Shown here: piece after piece, positions 26,801 through 36,188 of the stretch
Numbering within the stretch: position 1 is the stretch's first letter
Layout of the letters: each line of letters begins with the position of its first letter
DNA from: Rhizobiaceae bacterium
Lineage (GTDB): Bacteria; Pseudomonadota; Alphaproteobacteria; Rhizobiales; Rhizobiaceae
Reading direction: 5' to 3'
Length of the DNA stretch: 64,000 bases
Assembly (NCBI GenBank): GCA_017644105.1
Contig: JAEPMD010000010.1
Span: forward strand, 54,149-118,148
The notes under the pieces: generated by a model
What the model was told of the DNA's origin: nothing
Databases searched by the model: none
The model's input: the letters and a program-made list of their open reading frames with translations, nothing else
Translations under genes and position numbers: made by a program

Positions 26801-28237
26801 TCATGACGCGGCCTTTGGCAATTGCAATTGGGCAGCGAGGCCACCAATCTCAGCATCTAGGAGAACAAATTGCCCTTCATATTCTTGTGCAATCTCGCCA
26901 ACAATTGAAAGACCCAGGCCACTACCCGGTTTGCTTTCGTCTAATCTTGCACCGCGTTTGAGCGCTTTCTTTTTTTCCGCGTCAGACAATCCATTCCCAT
27001 CATCAGCAACGGTGACCGACAAGGTGTCCTTGTCGAAATCTTCTATCGATACGATAACTTTTTCGCTGGCAAATCTTGCAGCATTTTCGATCAAGTTGCC
27101 CATGACTTCTTCAAAGTCCTGACCCTCAAGCGCAACCAATGTGGATATGGCCTTTTTTTCCAGCGAGAATTCAACCTGCGGGTTAAGCTTATTCATAACG
27201 CGCAACAAGCGTTCTAAGGACGGCATAACATCTGTGCGCGCTAACACCGATCCGCGCTGGGCAGAAATGCGGGCGCGATCGAGATAGGTTTGCACCTGAT
27301 TTTGCATCATACCGACTTGATTTTTGACAAGATCGCTTTGTGCTTTTGGCAAACCGCGCGCTTCGTTGAGCATAACTGCAATGGGGGTTTTAAGTGAGTG
27401 AGCAAGATTGCCAACCTGCATACGAGCGCGTTCGACCACACGTTTATTGCTATCGATGAGCGCATTTACCTCATCAGCGAGCGGGGCAATTTCTTTGGGA
27501 AATTCGCCCGATAATCGATCAGCATCGCCATTTCGGATCTGTTCGAGAGATGAGCGCACATGATCAAGAGGTTTCAACCCATAAAGAATGACGATCATGT
27601 TGATCAATAACGTGCCAATCGCTGCGACTAAAAGCGAGATCGCCAAGCGCCCGATAAAGGAGTTTACATCTTCCTCAAGCACATTGAGATTGCCACCTAT
27701 TCGAATGCGTGCGGCTTGCCCTTCATCGCCATATTCAACTTCGGTTTCAGAAATCAAAAGGGCATTTCCGACACTGTCGTTCATCGGATATACGCGAATA
27801 TATTGCGCGTTAAACGGCACTTGTTTGGGGGTGGGCCGAGCAATAACTTCTAATCCTAGTGAACTTGAATTGAGGCTGTCACCTTGCTTGTTTCCATCGA
27901 TATCAATGGGATCAACAATCCATATCCAGCCAGAACCAGGTTGCGAGAAAAGGAGGGATCCTAATTGCGGATTACCTGTTAATCGACCTTGTTCATCAAA
28001 AGCGACCGCTTCGATCACAGTGTTAAGATGCGCGCGTAAAAGATCACCAAATGCACGTTCGCTGCGTGTTTTGTATAAAGTAGAAACGATGATAGCGACG
28101 GCAGCAAAAGCAACGATGGTCCAAATCGAAGCGAAAAACAAAACCCGCCAAGTTAGCGAGCGCCGCGCAATCAGCCCTCGTTTCTTTCGAGGTTTCTGTT
28201 CTGTTGATTCTTCTGCTTTCGCGCCGTCATCACTCAT
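26801..28237 (-). CDS. feuQ: PhoQ-type sensor kinase, FeuQ-like
   Basis: The frame extends to 28291 but would overlap the regulator gene; the ATG at 28237 (MSDDGAKAEE), 11 bases after the regulator stop, gives 478 residues. Helices at about 33-54 and 197-218 enclose a periplasmic domain; a HAMP segment precedes the unusual HisKA motif VGNLAHSLKTPIAVML (His280), as in PhoQ and FeuQ, and the ATPase domain has NLIENAARFAS, DDGNGLS and GSGLGLSI. In Sinorhizobium FeuPQ controls cyclic glucan export and envelope adaptation and FeuQ is restrained by the periplasmic protein FeuN. The presence of a FeuN-like gene upstream supports this assignment. Confidence 0.85.
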   Translation of the reverse strand: MSDDGAKAEESTEQKPRKKRGLIARRSLTWRVLFFASIWTIVAFAAVAIIVSTLYKTRSERAFGDLLRAHLNTVIEAVAFDEQGRLTGNPQLGSLLFSQPGSGWIWIVDPIDIDGNKQGDSLNSSSLGLEVIARPTPKQVPFNAQYIRVYPMNDSVGNALLISETEVEYGDEGQAARIRIGGNLNVLEEDVNSFIGRLAISLLVAAIGTLLINMIVILYGLKPLDHVRSSLEQIRNGDADRLSGEFPKEIAPLADEVNALIDSNKRVVERARMQVGNLAHSLKTPIAVMLNEARGLPKAQSDLVKNQVGMMQNQVQTYLDRARISAQRGSVLARTDVMPSLERLLRVMNKLNPQVEFSLEKKAISTLVALEGQDFEEVMGNLIENAARFASEKVIVSIEDFDKDTLSVTVADDGNGLSDAEKKKALKRGARLDESKPGSGLGLSIVGEIAQEYEGQFVLLDAEIGGLAAQLQLPKAAS

Positions 28238-28247
28238 TATATAGAGA

Positions 28248-28931
28248 TCACTTTTGCGCTTCAGGTGGCTGTATTCGATAACCCAATCCACGGATGGTTT
28301 CGATCAGATCGCCATCATAGTCTTTCGCAATCTTTTTGCGCAATCGTCCAACGAATACTTCAATTGTATTGGAATCACGATCAAAATCCTGATCATACAT
28401 GTGCTCAACCAACTCGGTCCGAGACACAGTTTCACCCATGTGATGAACGAGGTAAGAGACCAAGCGGAATTCATGTGAGGTAAGTTTTAAAACAGATCCA
28501 TTTAACGTCACCTTGGCAGCTTTAGTATCCACAACCAAGGGCCCACACGTAATTTCACTTGTTGAATGACCTGCTGCGCGGCGAATAAGTGCGCGAAGGC
28601 GCGCCAAAACTTCTTCAACATGGAAAGGTTTGGTGACGTAATCATCAGCACCAGCATCAATGCCGGCAACCTTATCGCTCCAACGGTCCCGTGCTGTTAA
28701 GATAAGAACAGGCATATTGCGGCCTTCTTCACGCCATTTTTCCAGGACCGTAATTCCATCCATCTCGGGCAACCCAATATCGAGAATAACAGCATCATAA
28801 GGTTCTGTATCACCTAGAAAATGACCCTCTTCGCCATCAAATGCTTTGTCGACAACATAGCCGCGCTCATCGAGCAATTCACAAAGTTGGCGATTTAAAT
28901 CTGGATCATCTTCAACGACTAAAACACGCAT
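28248..28931 (-). CDS. feuP: OmpR-family response regulator, FeuP-like
   Basis: A 227-residue regulator with receiver domain (Glu7-Asp8-Asp9, phospho-acceptor Asp51 in VILDIGLPEMDG, TKPFHVEEVL) and a PhoB-type winged helix (VFVGRLRKKIAKDY, RGLGYRI). PhoP/FeuP-like features are strong. It lies between the feuN-like and feuQ-like genes in one transcription unit. In Sinorhizobium FeuP activates ndvA and other genes; targets here are not known. Confidence 0.88.
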   Translation of the reverse strand: MRVLVVEDDPDLNRQLCELLDERGYVVDKAFDGEEGHFLGDTEPYDAVILDIGLPEMDGITVLEKWREEGRNMPVLILTARDRWSDKVAGIDAGADDYVTKPFHVEEVLARLRALIRRAAGHSTSEITCGPLVVDTKAAKVTLNGSVLKLTSHEFRLVSYLVHHMGETVSRTELVEHMYDQDFDRDSNTIEVFVGRLRKKIAKDYDGDLIETIRGLGYRIQPPEAQK

Positions 28932-28977
28932 AGCTCACCTTTAAATATTGATTGTCGGTTGCAACAATCTAGCGCAG

Positions 28978-29214
28978 CTATTGCGGCACTGTCACCGTAA
29001 TTTTCTTAGAACGCTGATATGCGTTACCTTTTACCAGCACCGTTATCTTGCAAACAGTCTGTCCGGACTTCGTGCCAGCTTTGGCTGATAACAATTGGCC
29101 ACCTGTCTGGGCCAAAACTTGTTGCGCTGATGCAGAGCAGTCTGCCGCCAATGAAGGCGTTGCACTGAACAGTGCGCTGGCTAAAATCATCGATGCGATC
29201 GTACTCATTTTCAT
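28978..29214 (-). CDS. feuN: FeuN-like small periplasmic regulator
   Basis: A 78-residue protein starting at ATG 29214 (a second ATG is at 29208). A signal peptide (MKMSTIASMILASALFSA...SLA) releases a mature protein of about 55 residues with two cysteines: ADCSASAQQVLAQTGGQLLS and TVCKITVLVKG, ending KKITVTVPQ. Size, export, the TGGQ-LS and CKITVLV pattern and position directly upstream of feuPQ fit FeuN, the essential negative regulator that binds the FeuQ sensor side in Sinorhizobium. The identification rests on gene context and size as much as on sequence. Confidence 0.7.
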   Translation of the reverse strand: MKMSTIASMILASALFSATPSLAADCSASAQQVLAQTGGQLLSAKAGTKSGQTVCKITVLVKGNAYQRSKKITVTVPQ

Positions 29215-29346
29215 TTGTTCGAAAACCTTCAAATTCTTATTTGTTATCCATTTATTACATGAACAATTCTGAACGGTGTATGAATGAACATAATTGATGG
29301 TGATTTTCAAGCAAAACCCATGTTTTTGAGGGGTTTGGTTAATCTA

Positions 29347-32300
29347 TCAAACCGAAATTGTCGCCATTCGAGCGATCCCTTGAGCAATCTGACCACCGAT
29401 TTGCTGAACAGAAAATAACAAAGATGAGGGAAGATAGCCAAAGTCTGCGAGTTGCTGATCATCCTCATAGATATATGAACTATCCTCGACAACAGCTTCA
29501 TGAATGACCGAATTTTCATCGAAGATTTTGATCAAAAATTGAAGGTGATCTTCATCTTCTGGAATCTCAACACCTGCCCAATTATCCGCAGCGATACGTC
29601 CGCGCCTAATCCAGCTCAGCGCGATACCACCGTTGATGCGTTCACCTCGTAGATGCACCGGCGAAAGAGGCGTATGCCCGCGCTGCCCCCCTGCAAAAGT
29701 TATGGGTTCAAGATGGCTACCAGATTTACCAAGACCGGAGATTTGCCAATTGAGTTCGCTCTCTAGCTCAGAGGAATTCAAATTCAGGCTGATAATATTA
29801 TCGTTGATTAAAACAACATCAGCATCCTTTTGGGCGCCCGCTATCATCGCATCTTCAGTGCCTGATTGCGCCCGCAATAAATTGGAGAGTTGCCACTGCT
29901 TTGGCGCAATTTCCAACGCTGTTTGAAACTGAACCATTTCCCAGGCTTCATTTTGGCAGCGGATCGCCAATAAATTACCACCTGCGAAAAGTTGCGACTG
30001 ATCGATCGTCTCAAATGCACCAAACGGAAGATCAACCATAATGTTGTTCACATAGTCAAATCGACCCTCAACGCCCGCATTAAGATCACTTGCTAAGGTT
30101 CCGATGAAAGCAGGAACGGTCAGGCTGGCACGTTGTTGATAGCCGTCTTCTGCTGACGAACTTGCAAGATAAACGGGCACCCACGGTTTGGCATAAGCTG
30201 CTGCCCGCGCCCAGTCCATTGCATTGCTGCCGGATAATAGTGGCAAATCCATGAGGATTACATTCGGTGCGAAACCTGAACTCACCTCTAGCGGCTGCAC
30301 GTTTGAAGTATCTTGCGATTGATCTAAACTATTTGATGTCGCCATGCGCGCCGCAGAGATTTGGCGCTGAATTCCGTCCTCGATTTGCACGATTGAATAT
30401 GTGCCTGTTGGCGCGTTTATGATGCTGCTTTCTTCAAACTGGATACGATCACCAATCTCAAGAGCAATAGCGTCCATGGGAAGTTGAAAATCTACCACTT
30501 CCCGGCTCGCCCAAAGATCTTGTAGCCATTGATCTGCAATATTGGCGGCCGTGTCTTTGTCAATTGACCCAGGCAAGGTTAGCTTTTCCTGCCGTTGGCT
30601 GTCGCGGCTTAATCGACGGGAATAAGCTATGGAAGATTGGTAATCGTTTTCAGGCGCAAGATGTGACAGCAACACTTCATTGGCAAGCTCTGCTTCCTGT
30701 CGCCTTTGATGATGCAGGCATGGCTCATTATTTTGGTCAACAATAGCGCTCATAAAGATTGGCGATTTTGATGCTGTTAATTTTGACGAGAATATAAGTC
30801 TGTCCTCACCTTCTCGTACATCAATCAAGAAGGCATCCATCAGTCTTTCCAAGAGTGATCTGGCAGATGCAGTTTCGGCCTGCACAAAACCTTGCAGAGT
30901 GCCCTCAACCATGCTGACATCAAAATCTTCAAATCCATGATCTGTTAAAATCGATGATATAAGTTCACCCAGTGGGGCATTGCCCAATCGACCGTTGATC
31001 CAGTGGCCATGTCGCCAATTGTCTCCATCAGTCCAGACTGCTGTTTGACTTGGAAATGCTGGAAATGGACGTGCATCCCACGTCCAAATATAACTATTTT
31101 CCAAATCTACCATGCCGGCGGGATTTTCATCTAACGACCAATGATTGATATGCGCGTTTAAAAATGCTCTTTGCACCTGATCACTGCGCGCGCCACTTGA
31201 ATTATGTGGCATGGCATTTTCAGATGATTTTGGATCAGGAAATACATTTGGCTGATTTGCACCTTTATCCACCGCTGGACATCCTAGTTCGGTAAACCAA
31301 ATCGGTTTTGATTTTGGAATCCAGCCCGTTGGATTGGGAGATTCAACACCATTGATACGATTAAAATGATCGTTTTCCCACCACGATCGAATATCTTTGT
31401 AGCGATAGACCCATGGCTTGCCTAAACCGTCTGTAATTTCTGTTCTGATACGGTTTTTGCGGTCATCTGAATTTTGATAATAGTAATCAAATCCTTCGCC
31501 CGCTTGAATTTGAATAGCGAGTGCTGACAGATCATTCTGGCAACGAAAACCATCGGGACTTTCAATCTGTAAATCTTGATCTCGCCAATCGGATAAAGGC
31601 ATATAATTATCAATACCGATCGCATGGATAGCGGGGTGCGCCCATAATTCATCGAGGTGGAAATAAACATTCCCCGATCCATCTTGCGGATGATAACCGA
31701 AATACTCCGACCAATCCGCAGCATAAGTCAGCTTGGTGTTTTCACCAATCACCCCATAAATATCTGACGCCAAGGTGCATAAGGCTGTGACAAAGGGGAA
31801 ATTGTTTTGATCATCACGCACGCGTGTAAGTGACACCATTTCAGAGCCAATCACGAAGCCATCAAGCGGGAAGCCATTCTCAGCCGCAGCCTTGGATAAA
31901 TAAGCGTAATGCAGCAACATATGCCTATAGCCTTGATCTCCACCCAACCAATTCACCGACGTGCCATCGATTGCAAAATCAGTGAGCTGACTTGTTCCCA
32001 TCAATGCGCTGATCTGCGCGTTTGCGAGTGTTGTTTGATCAGCTGTGCTGGATTGACCAATGGCAGGGTTACAGGTGATACGACCGCGCCAGGGAAACGC
32101 TGCCTGTTCGTCCACCCCATAAGGAGATGGCAGGTTATTGCCACTTGGGATGTCCATGAGAATAAATGGATACAGCGTTACTTTTAGACCACGCGACTTA
32201 ATCGCAATAATCGCATCCATGACAGATTGATCATCTGGTGTGCCACCAAAATTTAAAACACCATCTGTGTTTGAGACGAGCTCGGCTTCGTCGCGGGTGA

Positions 32301-33210
32301 GTGATCCCACTGACCAGCTACGCGTTTCACTCGTCCGAGTGTTTACCTCTACTTTTGGCGTAAATTTGCAGTGATCCGCGCGCAGATCTGTTCCAAACCA
32401 AGACACAACAAGCCCGATTGATTTCAAATTAGGGCAAAGGTTTTGCAATTCATCGAGTGAAGCTTCGATATCTGTCGTGGCAAAGCTTGCATGGCGGTTC
32501 AGCAAATTTTGTTCGCCGCTATTGGGCGTTTCGCTGATTTGAGTGGTCGCAAGCCCATGCTCAGTTGCGCCCGGGATGAGCGTCACCGCTTGAACATTGC
32601 CTTCAAGTGATGAGATAACTTTTGTGACTTCGAAGTGTAGAACCGGAATGCGATTACCATAAGCATCAATTGGGAATCGATCAAAGACCGCATAAGCGAG
32701 CCCTCGATAAGCAGGCGTATTTCCTGCACCTTGCTTGGCTTCAATCAAAGGATCAGGTAACTGATCGGACGTACCTTTATAGACCCTGATATCAAGGAGG
32801 CTCGTGTCAATTTCTTTGCCATCTGCCCAAATCCGTTTGACTTGATTAATCTCTCCTTCGCAGAGACCTAAAGCAAAATTGGCATAATAATTTCGTGTTT
32901 CAACGATTGAGCTATTGCTGGCTTTTCCACCCTGCCTCTCTGACGTGATCTCTTCTTCAAAGCGTGTAGCCCAAATCAAACTCCCTGCAACACGCATGGT
33001 GCCATAAATGCGTGCTATGGGACTGCCTTCATCGGCGGATGAAATACGTGCCCCATCTAGTCCAGGTGTTGATATTGTCGTTTGACCAAATATCGCCTGA
33101 TCAATCACGTTACCTGCAAGTGAGCCTGCAGCACCTCCAATAACACCACCAAGAGGTCCGAGCAAACCACCAATTGCTGATCCAGCTGTCTGCAATAAAA
33201 TTGTCGCCAT
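29347..33210 (-). CDS. GTA baseplate megatron/host-specificity protein (g15)
   Basis: A 1287-residue protein, close to the length of RcGTA g15. It begins MATILLQTAGSAIGGLLGPL (a glycine-rich membrane-active-like N-terminus as in the family) and contains a large TIM-barrel-like domain (residues about 400-760; ITCNPAIGQSS, FAIDGTSVNWLGGDQG, PIWFTELGCPAVDKGANQP) and a phage-tail baseplate module after it. The protein forms the distal baseplate with receptor contact and cell-wall function. It is intact. It is the last gene of the cluster, 23 bases after g14. Confidence 0.95.
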   Translation of the reverse strand: MATILLQTAGSAIGGLLGPLGGVIGGAAGSLAGNVIDQAIFGQTTISTPGLDGARISSADEGSPIARIYGTMRVAGSLIWATRFEEEITSERQGGKASNSSIVETRNYYANFALGLCEGEINQVKRIWADGKEIDTSLLDIRVYKGTSDQLPDPLIEAKQGAGNTPAYRGLAYAVFDRFPIDAYGNRIPVLHFEVTKVISSLEGNVQAVTLIPGATEHGLATTQISETPNSGEQNLLNRHASFATTDIEASLDELQNLCPNLKSIGLVVSWFGTDLRADHCKFTPKVEVNTRTSETRSWSVGSLTRDEAELVSNTDGVLNFGGTPDDQSVMDAIIAIKSRGLKVTLYPFILMDIPSGNNLPSPYGVDEQAAFPWRGRITCNPAIGQSSTADQTTLANAQISALMGTSQLTDFAIDGTSVNWLGGDQGYRHMLLHYAYLSKAAAENGFPLDGFVIGSEMVSLTRVRDDQNNFPFVTALCTLASDIYGVIGENTKLTYAADWSEYFGYHPQDGSGNVYFHLDELWAHPAIHAIGIDNYMPLSDWRDQDLQIESPDGFRCQNDLSALAIQIQAGEGFDYYYQNSDDRKNRIRTEITDGLGKPWVYRYKDIRSWWENDHFNRINGVESPNPTGWIPKSKPIWFTELGCPAVDKGANQPNVFPDPKSSENAMPHNSSGARSDQVQRAFLNAHINHWSLDENPAGMVDLENSYIWTWDARPFPAFPSQTAVWTDGDNWRHGHWINGRLGNAPLGELISSILTDHGFEDFDVSMVEGTLQGFVQAETASARSLLERLMDAFLIDVREGEDRLIFSSKLTASKSPIFMSAIVDQNNEPCLHHQRRQEAELANEVLLSHLAPENDYQSSIAYSRRLSRDSQRQEKLTLPGSIDKDTAANIADQWLQDLWASREVVDFQLPMDAIALEIGDRIQFEESSIINAPTGTYSIVQIEDGIQRQISAARMATSNSLDQSQDTSNVQPLEVSSGFAPNVILMDLPLLSGSNAMDWARAAAYAKPWVPVYLASSSAEDGYQQRASLTVPAFIGTLASDLNAGVEGRFDYVNNIMVDLPFGAFETIDQSQLFAGGNLLAIRCQNEAWEMVQFQTALEIAPKQWQLSNLLRAQSGTEDAMIAGAQKDADVVLINDNIISLNLNSSELESELNWQISGLGKSGSHLEPITFAGGQRGHTPLSPVHLRGERINGGIALSWIRRGRIAADNWAGVEIPEDEDHLQFLIKIFDENSVIHEAVVEDSSYIYEDDQQLADFGYLPSSLLFSVQQIGGQIAQGIARMATISV

Positions 33211-33233
33211 GGGCTACTCCATCTTTATCGATG

Positions 33234-33668
33234 TCAAAGTTCAGGGAATTGGAAAACGGCTTCAATACGTCGACGCCAAGATGGCACCAGTGTGGATTGG
33301 GTGACACCGACACGTCCGTATGCATGGATAAATTGATGAGGTGATGACAAAATTCCAGCGTGTTTGATCGCGGCGCCTTGTCGCCATCGGAAATGTATCA
33401 AACAGCCTGGATGCATGTCCGTTATTGGAATAATTGGGCCGAAATATCTTTGCGCTGCCAACAACATGCGCTCTTGAGTGGCGGTCTCCGCCCAATCTTT
33501 TGCATAAGGTTCTGGTTCATCTGATTCAACACCATATATTTCAAGCCATATTCCCCGAATAAGCCCTAAACAATCGCAACCAACTTGTTTCCGGTGCCCT
33601 TGATGTCGATAGGGTGTGCCAATCCATTCCTGCGCAGATGTGACAACTTGCTGGTTGATATCAGTCAA
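33234..33668 (-). CDS. GTA NlpC/P60 peptidoglycan peptidase (g14)
   Basis: A 144-residue NlpC/P60 cysteine peptidase: catalytic Cys in KQVGCDCLGLIRG and His in AIKHAGILSSPHQF. In RcGTA the g14 product is a tail-tip cell-wall peptidase that helps DNA entry. Length and motif order are normal. The gene is intact although the two genes before it are disrupted. Confidence 0.93.
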   Translation of the reverse strand: MTDINQQVVTSAQEWIGTPYRHQGHRKQVGCDCLGLIRGIWLEIYGVESDEPEPYAKDWAETATQERMLLAAQRYFGPIIPITDMHPGCLIHFRWRQGAAIKHAGILSSPHQFIHAYGRVGVTQSTLVPSWRRRIEAVFQFPEL

Positions 33669-33701
33669 TTTGATCCTCGAATATAAGAAAAAGAAAAAGG
33701 T

Positions 33702-34592
33702 TCAATCGACCAGAGGCCGGCCATCATGAACGGTTTCTTCATCAGCATAGCCATAGGCAAAATCCCGGCCTGGCATATGCGGGAATCCTTGATAATTCAG
33801 CGCGTTTGAAAACTTCTCTTTGCAGATTGAAAATGTTTTGGCACACCCTGCCGTGATCGAAAATAGATCACCTAGTTGCGGGATATTTGGCAACGGCGTG
33901 AAGAATGTGAGTGTTATTTCACCATCCTGATCATCATGATCATAAACCTCCACGGACAGATCGGCATTTTCACCACTTGTCCATGTCAGCAAACCGAACC
34001 GGAACCATCCAGCTTCAAATTCATCTAGCCCTGAAACAATGGATATCTGATCACTTTGTGAAGATGAAACTGAACCAATTGCTTGATAGTCGGGATTACT
34101 GAGATCAAACCCACAAGCTGAATCACCCAGATTTGCGGTACATTTTGTACAATATCCCCGACCCTGTGGTTGATTTAAACGAAGCGACATTGAGCGAAGC
34201 TCGGCGCGAAATTGATGCTCTGAAAAGCTCACCTCACCGATTTCCTGCGTCCTTAGTTTTATCGCGGTGTCCGGTGCATTCCAATCCAGCAAATAGACTT
34301 CAACTTTCGCACCATCGTAACGCCCATCACGTAGGTCCTTTTAAGTCACCGCATCATGATCAAATGCACCTGCGACCTCGCCCTCATCCACATTCAATCC
34401 AAGCTCTGAACGCACAGTGCTAGGCAAAAACCCGCTATGGGGCAAGAAATCAGTTCCGTCGAAAGTCAGAAGATGATCATGGTCTGTAAACCCAAAAACA
34501 ACGCCATCATTGCGCGTTAATCGCCAAGCATGACACAAGGTCTTCGACTGGCTCTGCAGCTGCAACGTCAATTCATCATTGATCAGACGCAT
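33702..34592 (-). pseudogene. GTA tail protein g13 (DUF2163), interrupted by an in-frame stop
   Basis: One reading frame of 297 codons runs from ATG 34592 to 33702 and has the length of g13. The first 83 codons give the family N-terminus (CHAWRLTRNDGVVFGFTDHD, SELGLNVDEGEVAGAFDHDA). Codon 84 is TAA (34341-34343). The same frame continues without shift as KDLRDGRYDGAKVEVYLLDW and on through the DUF2163 and BR0599 part (YCTKCTANLGDSACGFD, CAKTFSICKEKFSN). Relatives, as I recall, have an acidic residue where the stop lies, so a single change such as GAA to TAA would explain it. A TTG at 34292 could restart the C-terminal part but lacks a ribosome site. Confidence 0.88.
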
Positions 34593-34607
34593 ATCTAATC
34601 CTCCGGT

Positions 34608-35248
34608 CTAAATATCAGGTTTGATTTCCACCAACGGAATTGAGGGGACATGTCCGGCATGAAAATTTGATAAGTTAATATCCAAGCGTTCAAGATCAAA
34701 ACGAACAGGTACATCAAATTCAAATCCGGCAGTAATCACAGCACCTTCAGATGGTGGATTTAAAAACGTCACCTCACCAGAGCCAGCATTTGGTCCAAAC
34801 TCAGGCGCAAGTATTTCTTCCCCATCACGGCAATCAAGATTGTTCCATCAACCGGCTTTTGAATGTCGCGTTCAACAGAACCGCCCATATCACTATATAT
34901 TTTTTTGAGTTGGAAAACACTTGCTTGCCCATCTCCCACCCCAATCTGTTGATCAATCGGAGACGGGGTTTGCCCATATTCACAAGTTAAGTGATCGATG
35001 GGATCTTTAAAGCGAAATCCGTATAAACTTCCCTGTCTCGCCTCATAGAACGCGACCAGGCGATATAGATCATCTGCACTTTTTATCCCAGATCCTGCAT
35101 CAAAACGCCGACGTGCACTGCGCCAACGTGCATTGCGACTTTCAAATCCATTGGATAGCAGAACAATGTCGTTGCGACGCTCGGGACCACCCGTTGTGCC
35201 AAATGCTAGCGACATAGGGAATGAGACTTCATGAAAACCGGAAGACAT
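34608..35248 (-). pseudogene. GTA distal tail protein g12 (DUF2460), frameshifted
   Basis: The ATG at 35248 has AGGAG seven bases upstream. The first frame gives the family N-terminus (MSSGFHEVSFPMSLAFGTTG, ARRRFDAGSGIKSADDLYRL) as far as GTILIAVMG, then runs into unrelated sequence and stops at 34769. From the G-run at 34820-34823 the minus-one frame continues with EEILAPEFGPNAGSGEVTFL, AGFEFDVPVRFDLERLDINL and SIPLVEIKPDI to TAG at 34608, which is the expected DUF2460 C-terminus. One missing G would restore a 213-codon gene. Either a true indel or a homopolymer sequencing error. Confidence 0.9.
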
Positions 35249-35296
35249 TTGCAAACTCCTGAACTAAATCCCGAAAAAAGGCATTTTACAGTCTGA

Positions 35297-35887
35297 TTAC
35301 AGTCCTCGTCTGCCACGGCTCACTGCGCGGGCCAACATGGCTGAGATCTGGGTTTCCGAACGTTTGAAACCCTCTGCATCAGGTGTGTTGATGTTAAACG
35401 AAATATTGACCGGTGATCCCTGCGACGAAGAGGATGCAACACCTAAGGCGCCATCAGACCCACGAACAAGTGGTAAAATGGCTTCGGATCCGGCTTCACC
35501 CATCAAACCAATATTCGCACCTGTCCCTCCCATTGGAAACAATGTTGGTGAGGATACAATACCACCATCTGCAAAGGGAATTAAATTGGCTGGTAACGCG
35601 CTTGCACCACCGAAGAATGGATTATTGGTCAGGGCAGAACTGAACAAATTACTCAATCCTGACTCAATCGGTGACAATGCTGACTTTAATGCCATAGTCG
35701 ACAGAGAAAGGGCTAAACTGTTTAAAACCTCAGAAAAATTATTACCGTCAATAACTGCGCTTTTGAGCGCTGTTGTTATGGCCGAACCAAATTGATCTGC
35801 TTGTTCTTCGAGTTGGGATAATTCTCGGGAAATCTCATCGAAACTGCCTGAAATAGATATGTCGATATGATTATGGTCTGTTGCCAT
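35297..35887 (-). CDS. GTA tape measure protein (g11)
   Basis: A 196-residue short tape measure protein as in RcGTA, whose tail is short. It has an N-terminal helical part (FDEISRELSQLEEQADQFGS), a hydrophobic centre (SLALSLSTMALKSALSPIES) and the conserved PFADGGIVSSPTLFPMGGTG and GLMGEAGSEAILPLVRGSDG block. It sets tail length and reaches the target membrane. Intact. Confidence 0.92.
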   Translation of the reverse strand: MATDHNHIDISISGSFDEISRELSQLEEQADQFGSAITTALKSAVIDGNNFSEVLNSLALSLSTMALKSALSPIESGLSNLFSSALTNNPFFGGASALPANLIPFADGGIVSSPTLFPMGGTGANIGLMGEAGSEAILPLVRGSDGALGVASSSSQGSPVNISFNINTPDAEGFKRSETQISAMLARAVSRGRRGL

Positions 35888-35913
35888 TTGGCGCGCCTTA
35901 GGAGTTCATATAG

Positions 35914-36102
35914 TCAAGATTTTGGTGTTGGAAGGTCCGGAAAGCCTGTCATCAATAGAAGGAGATCATTACGGTCCATCTTATGAAGCAAAGATGATTT
36001 TTGAGGATTTAAGTAAGAGAACACCGCAACTAATTCCGGCATGGACAGGGACCAGAATTCATCTGGCGAAATTTGCAATCGCACGAGGGCAAATCCAAAC
36101 AA
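35914..36102 (-). CDS. GTA tail assembly chaperone (g10.1)
   Basis: A 62-residue protein from a TTG start. FALVRLQISPDEFWSLSMPE matches the small phage tail assembly chaperone of GTAs (rcc01693-like family, DUF of the TAC type) that lies between g10 and g11. No ATG fits; a GGGAG lies unusually close (three bases) to the TTG, so the start is uncertain. Ordinary gene prediction could miss it. Confidence 0.75.
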   Translation of the reverse strand: MFGFALVRLQISPDEFWSLSMPELVAVFSYLNPQKSSLLHKMDRNDLLLLMTGFPDLPTPKS

Positions 36103-36188
36103 AAACTCCCAAGGAAATGCCTGATTTGTATCAGAACGAAATGTCGAGTTTTGATGTTGGGGGGTCCGCGTCCCGTCGACTGCGTTTT

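Noticed and set aside
27588..28244. 218-codon ORF antisense to the FeuQ-like kinase
   Set aside because: Lies wholly inside a clear kinase gene, no family resemblance.
34292..34340. Separate small gene restarting at TTG 34292
   Set aside because: No ribosome site, and the residues between the stop and this TTG still align with the family, so it is one interrupted gene.
34769..34860. Programmed frameshift in the GTA g12 gene
   Set aside because: The site reads G GGG AAG in the zero frame; only the P-site tRNA could re-pair and no clear downstream stem or upstream Shine-Dalgarno stimulator was seen. g12 is not a gene where tail phages use frameshifting, so an indel is the simpler view.
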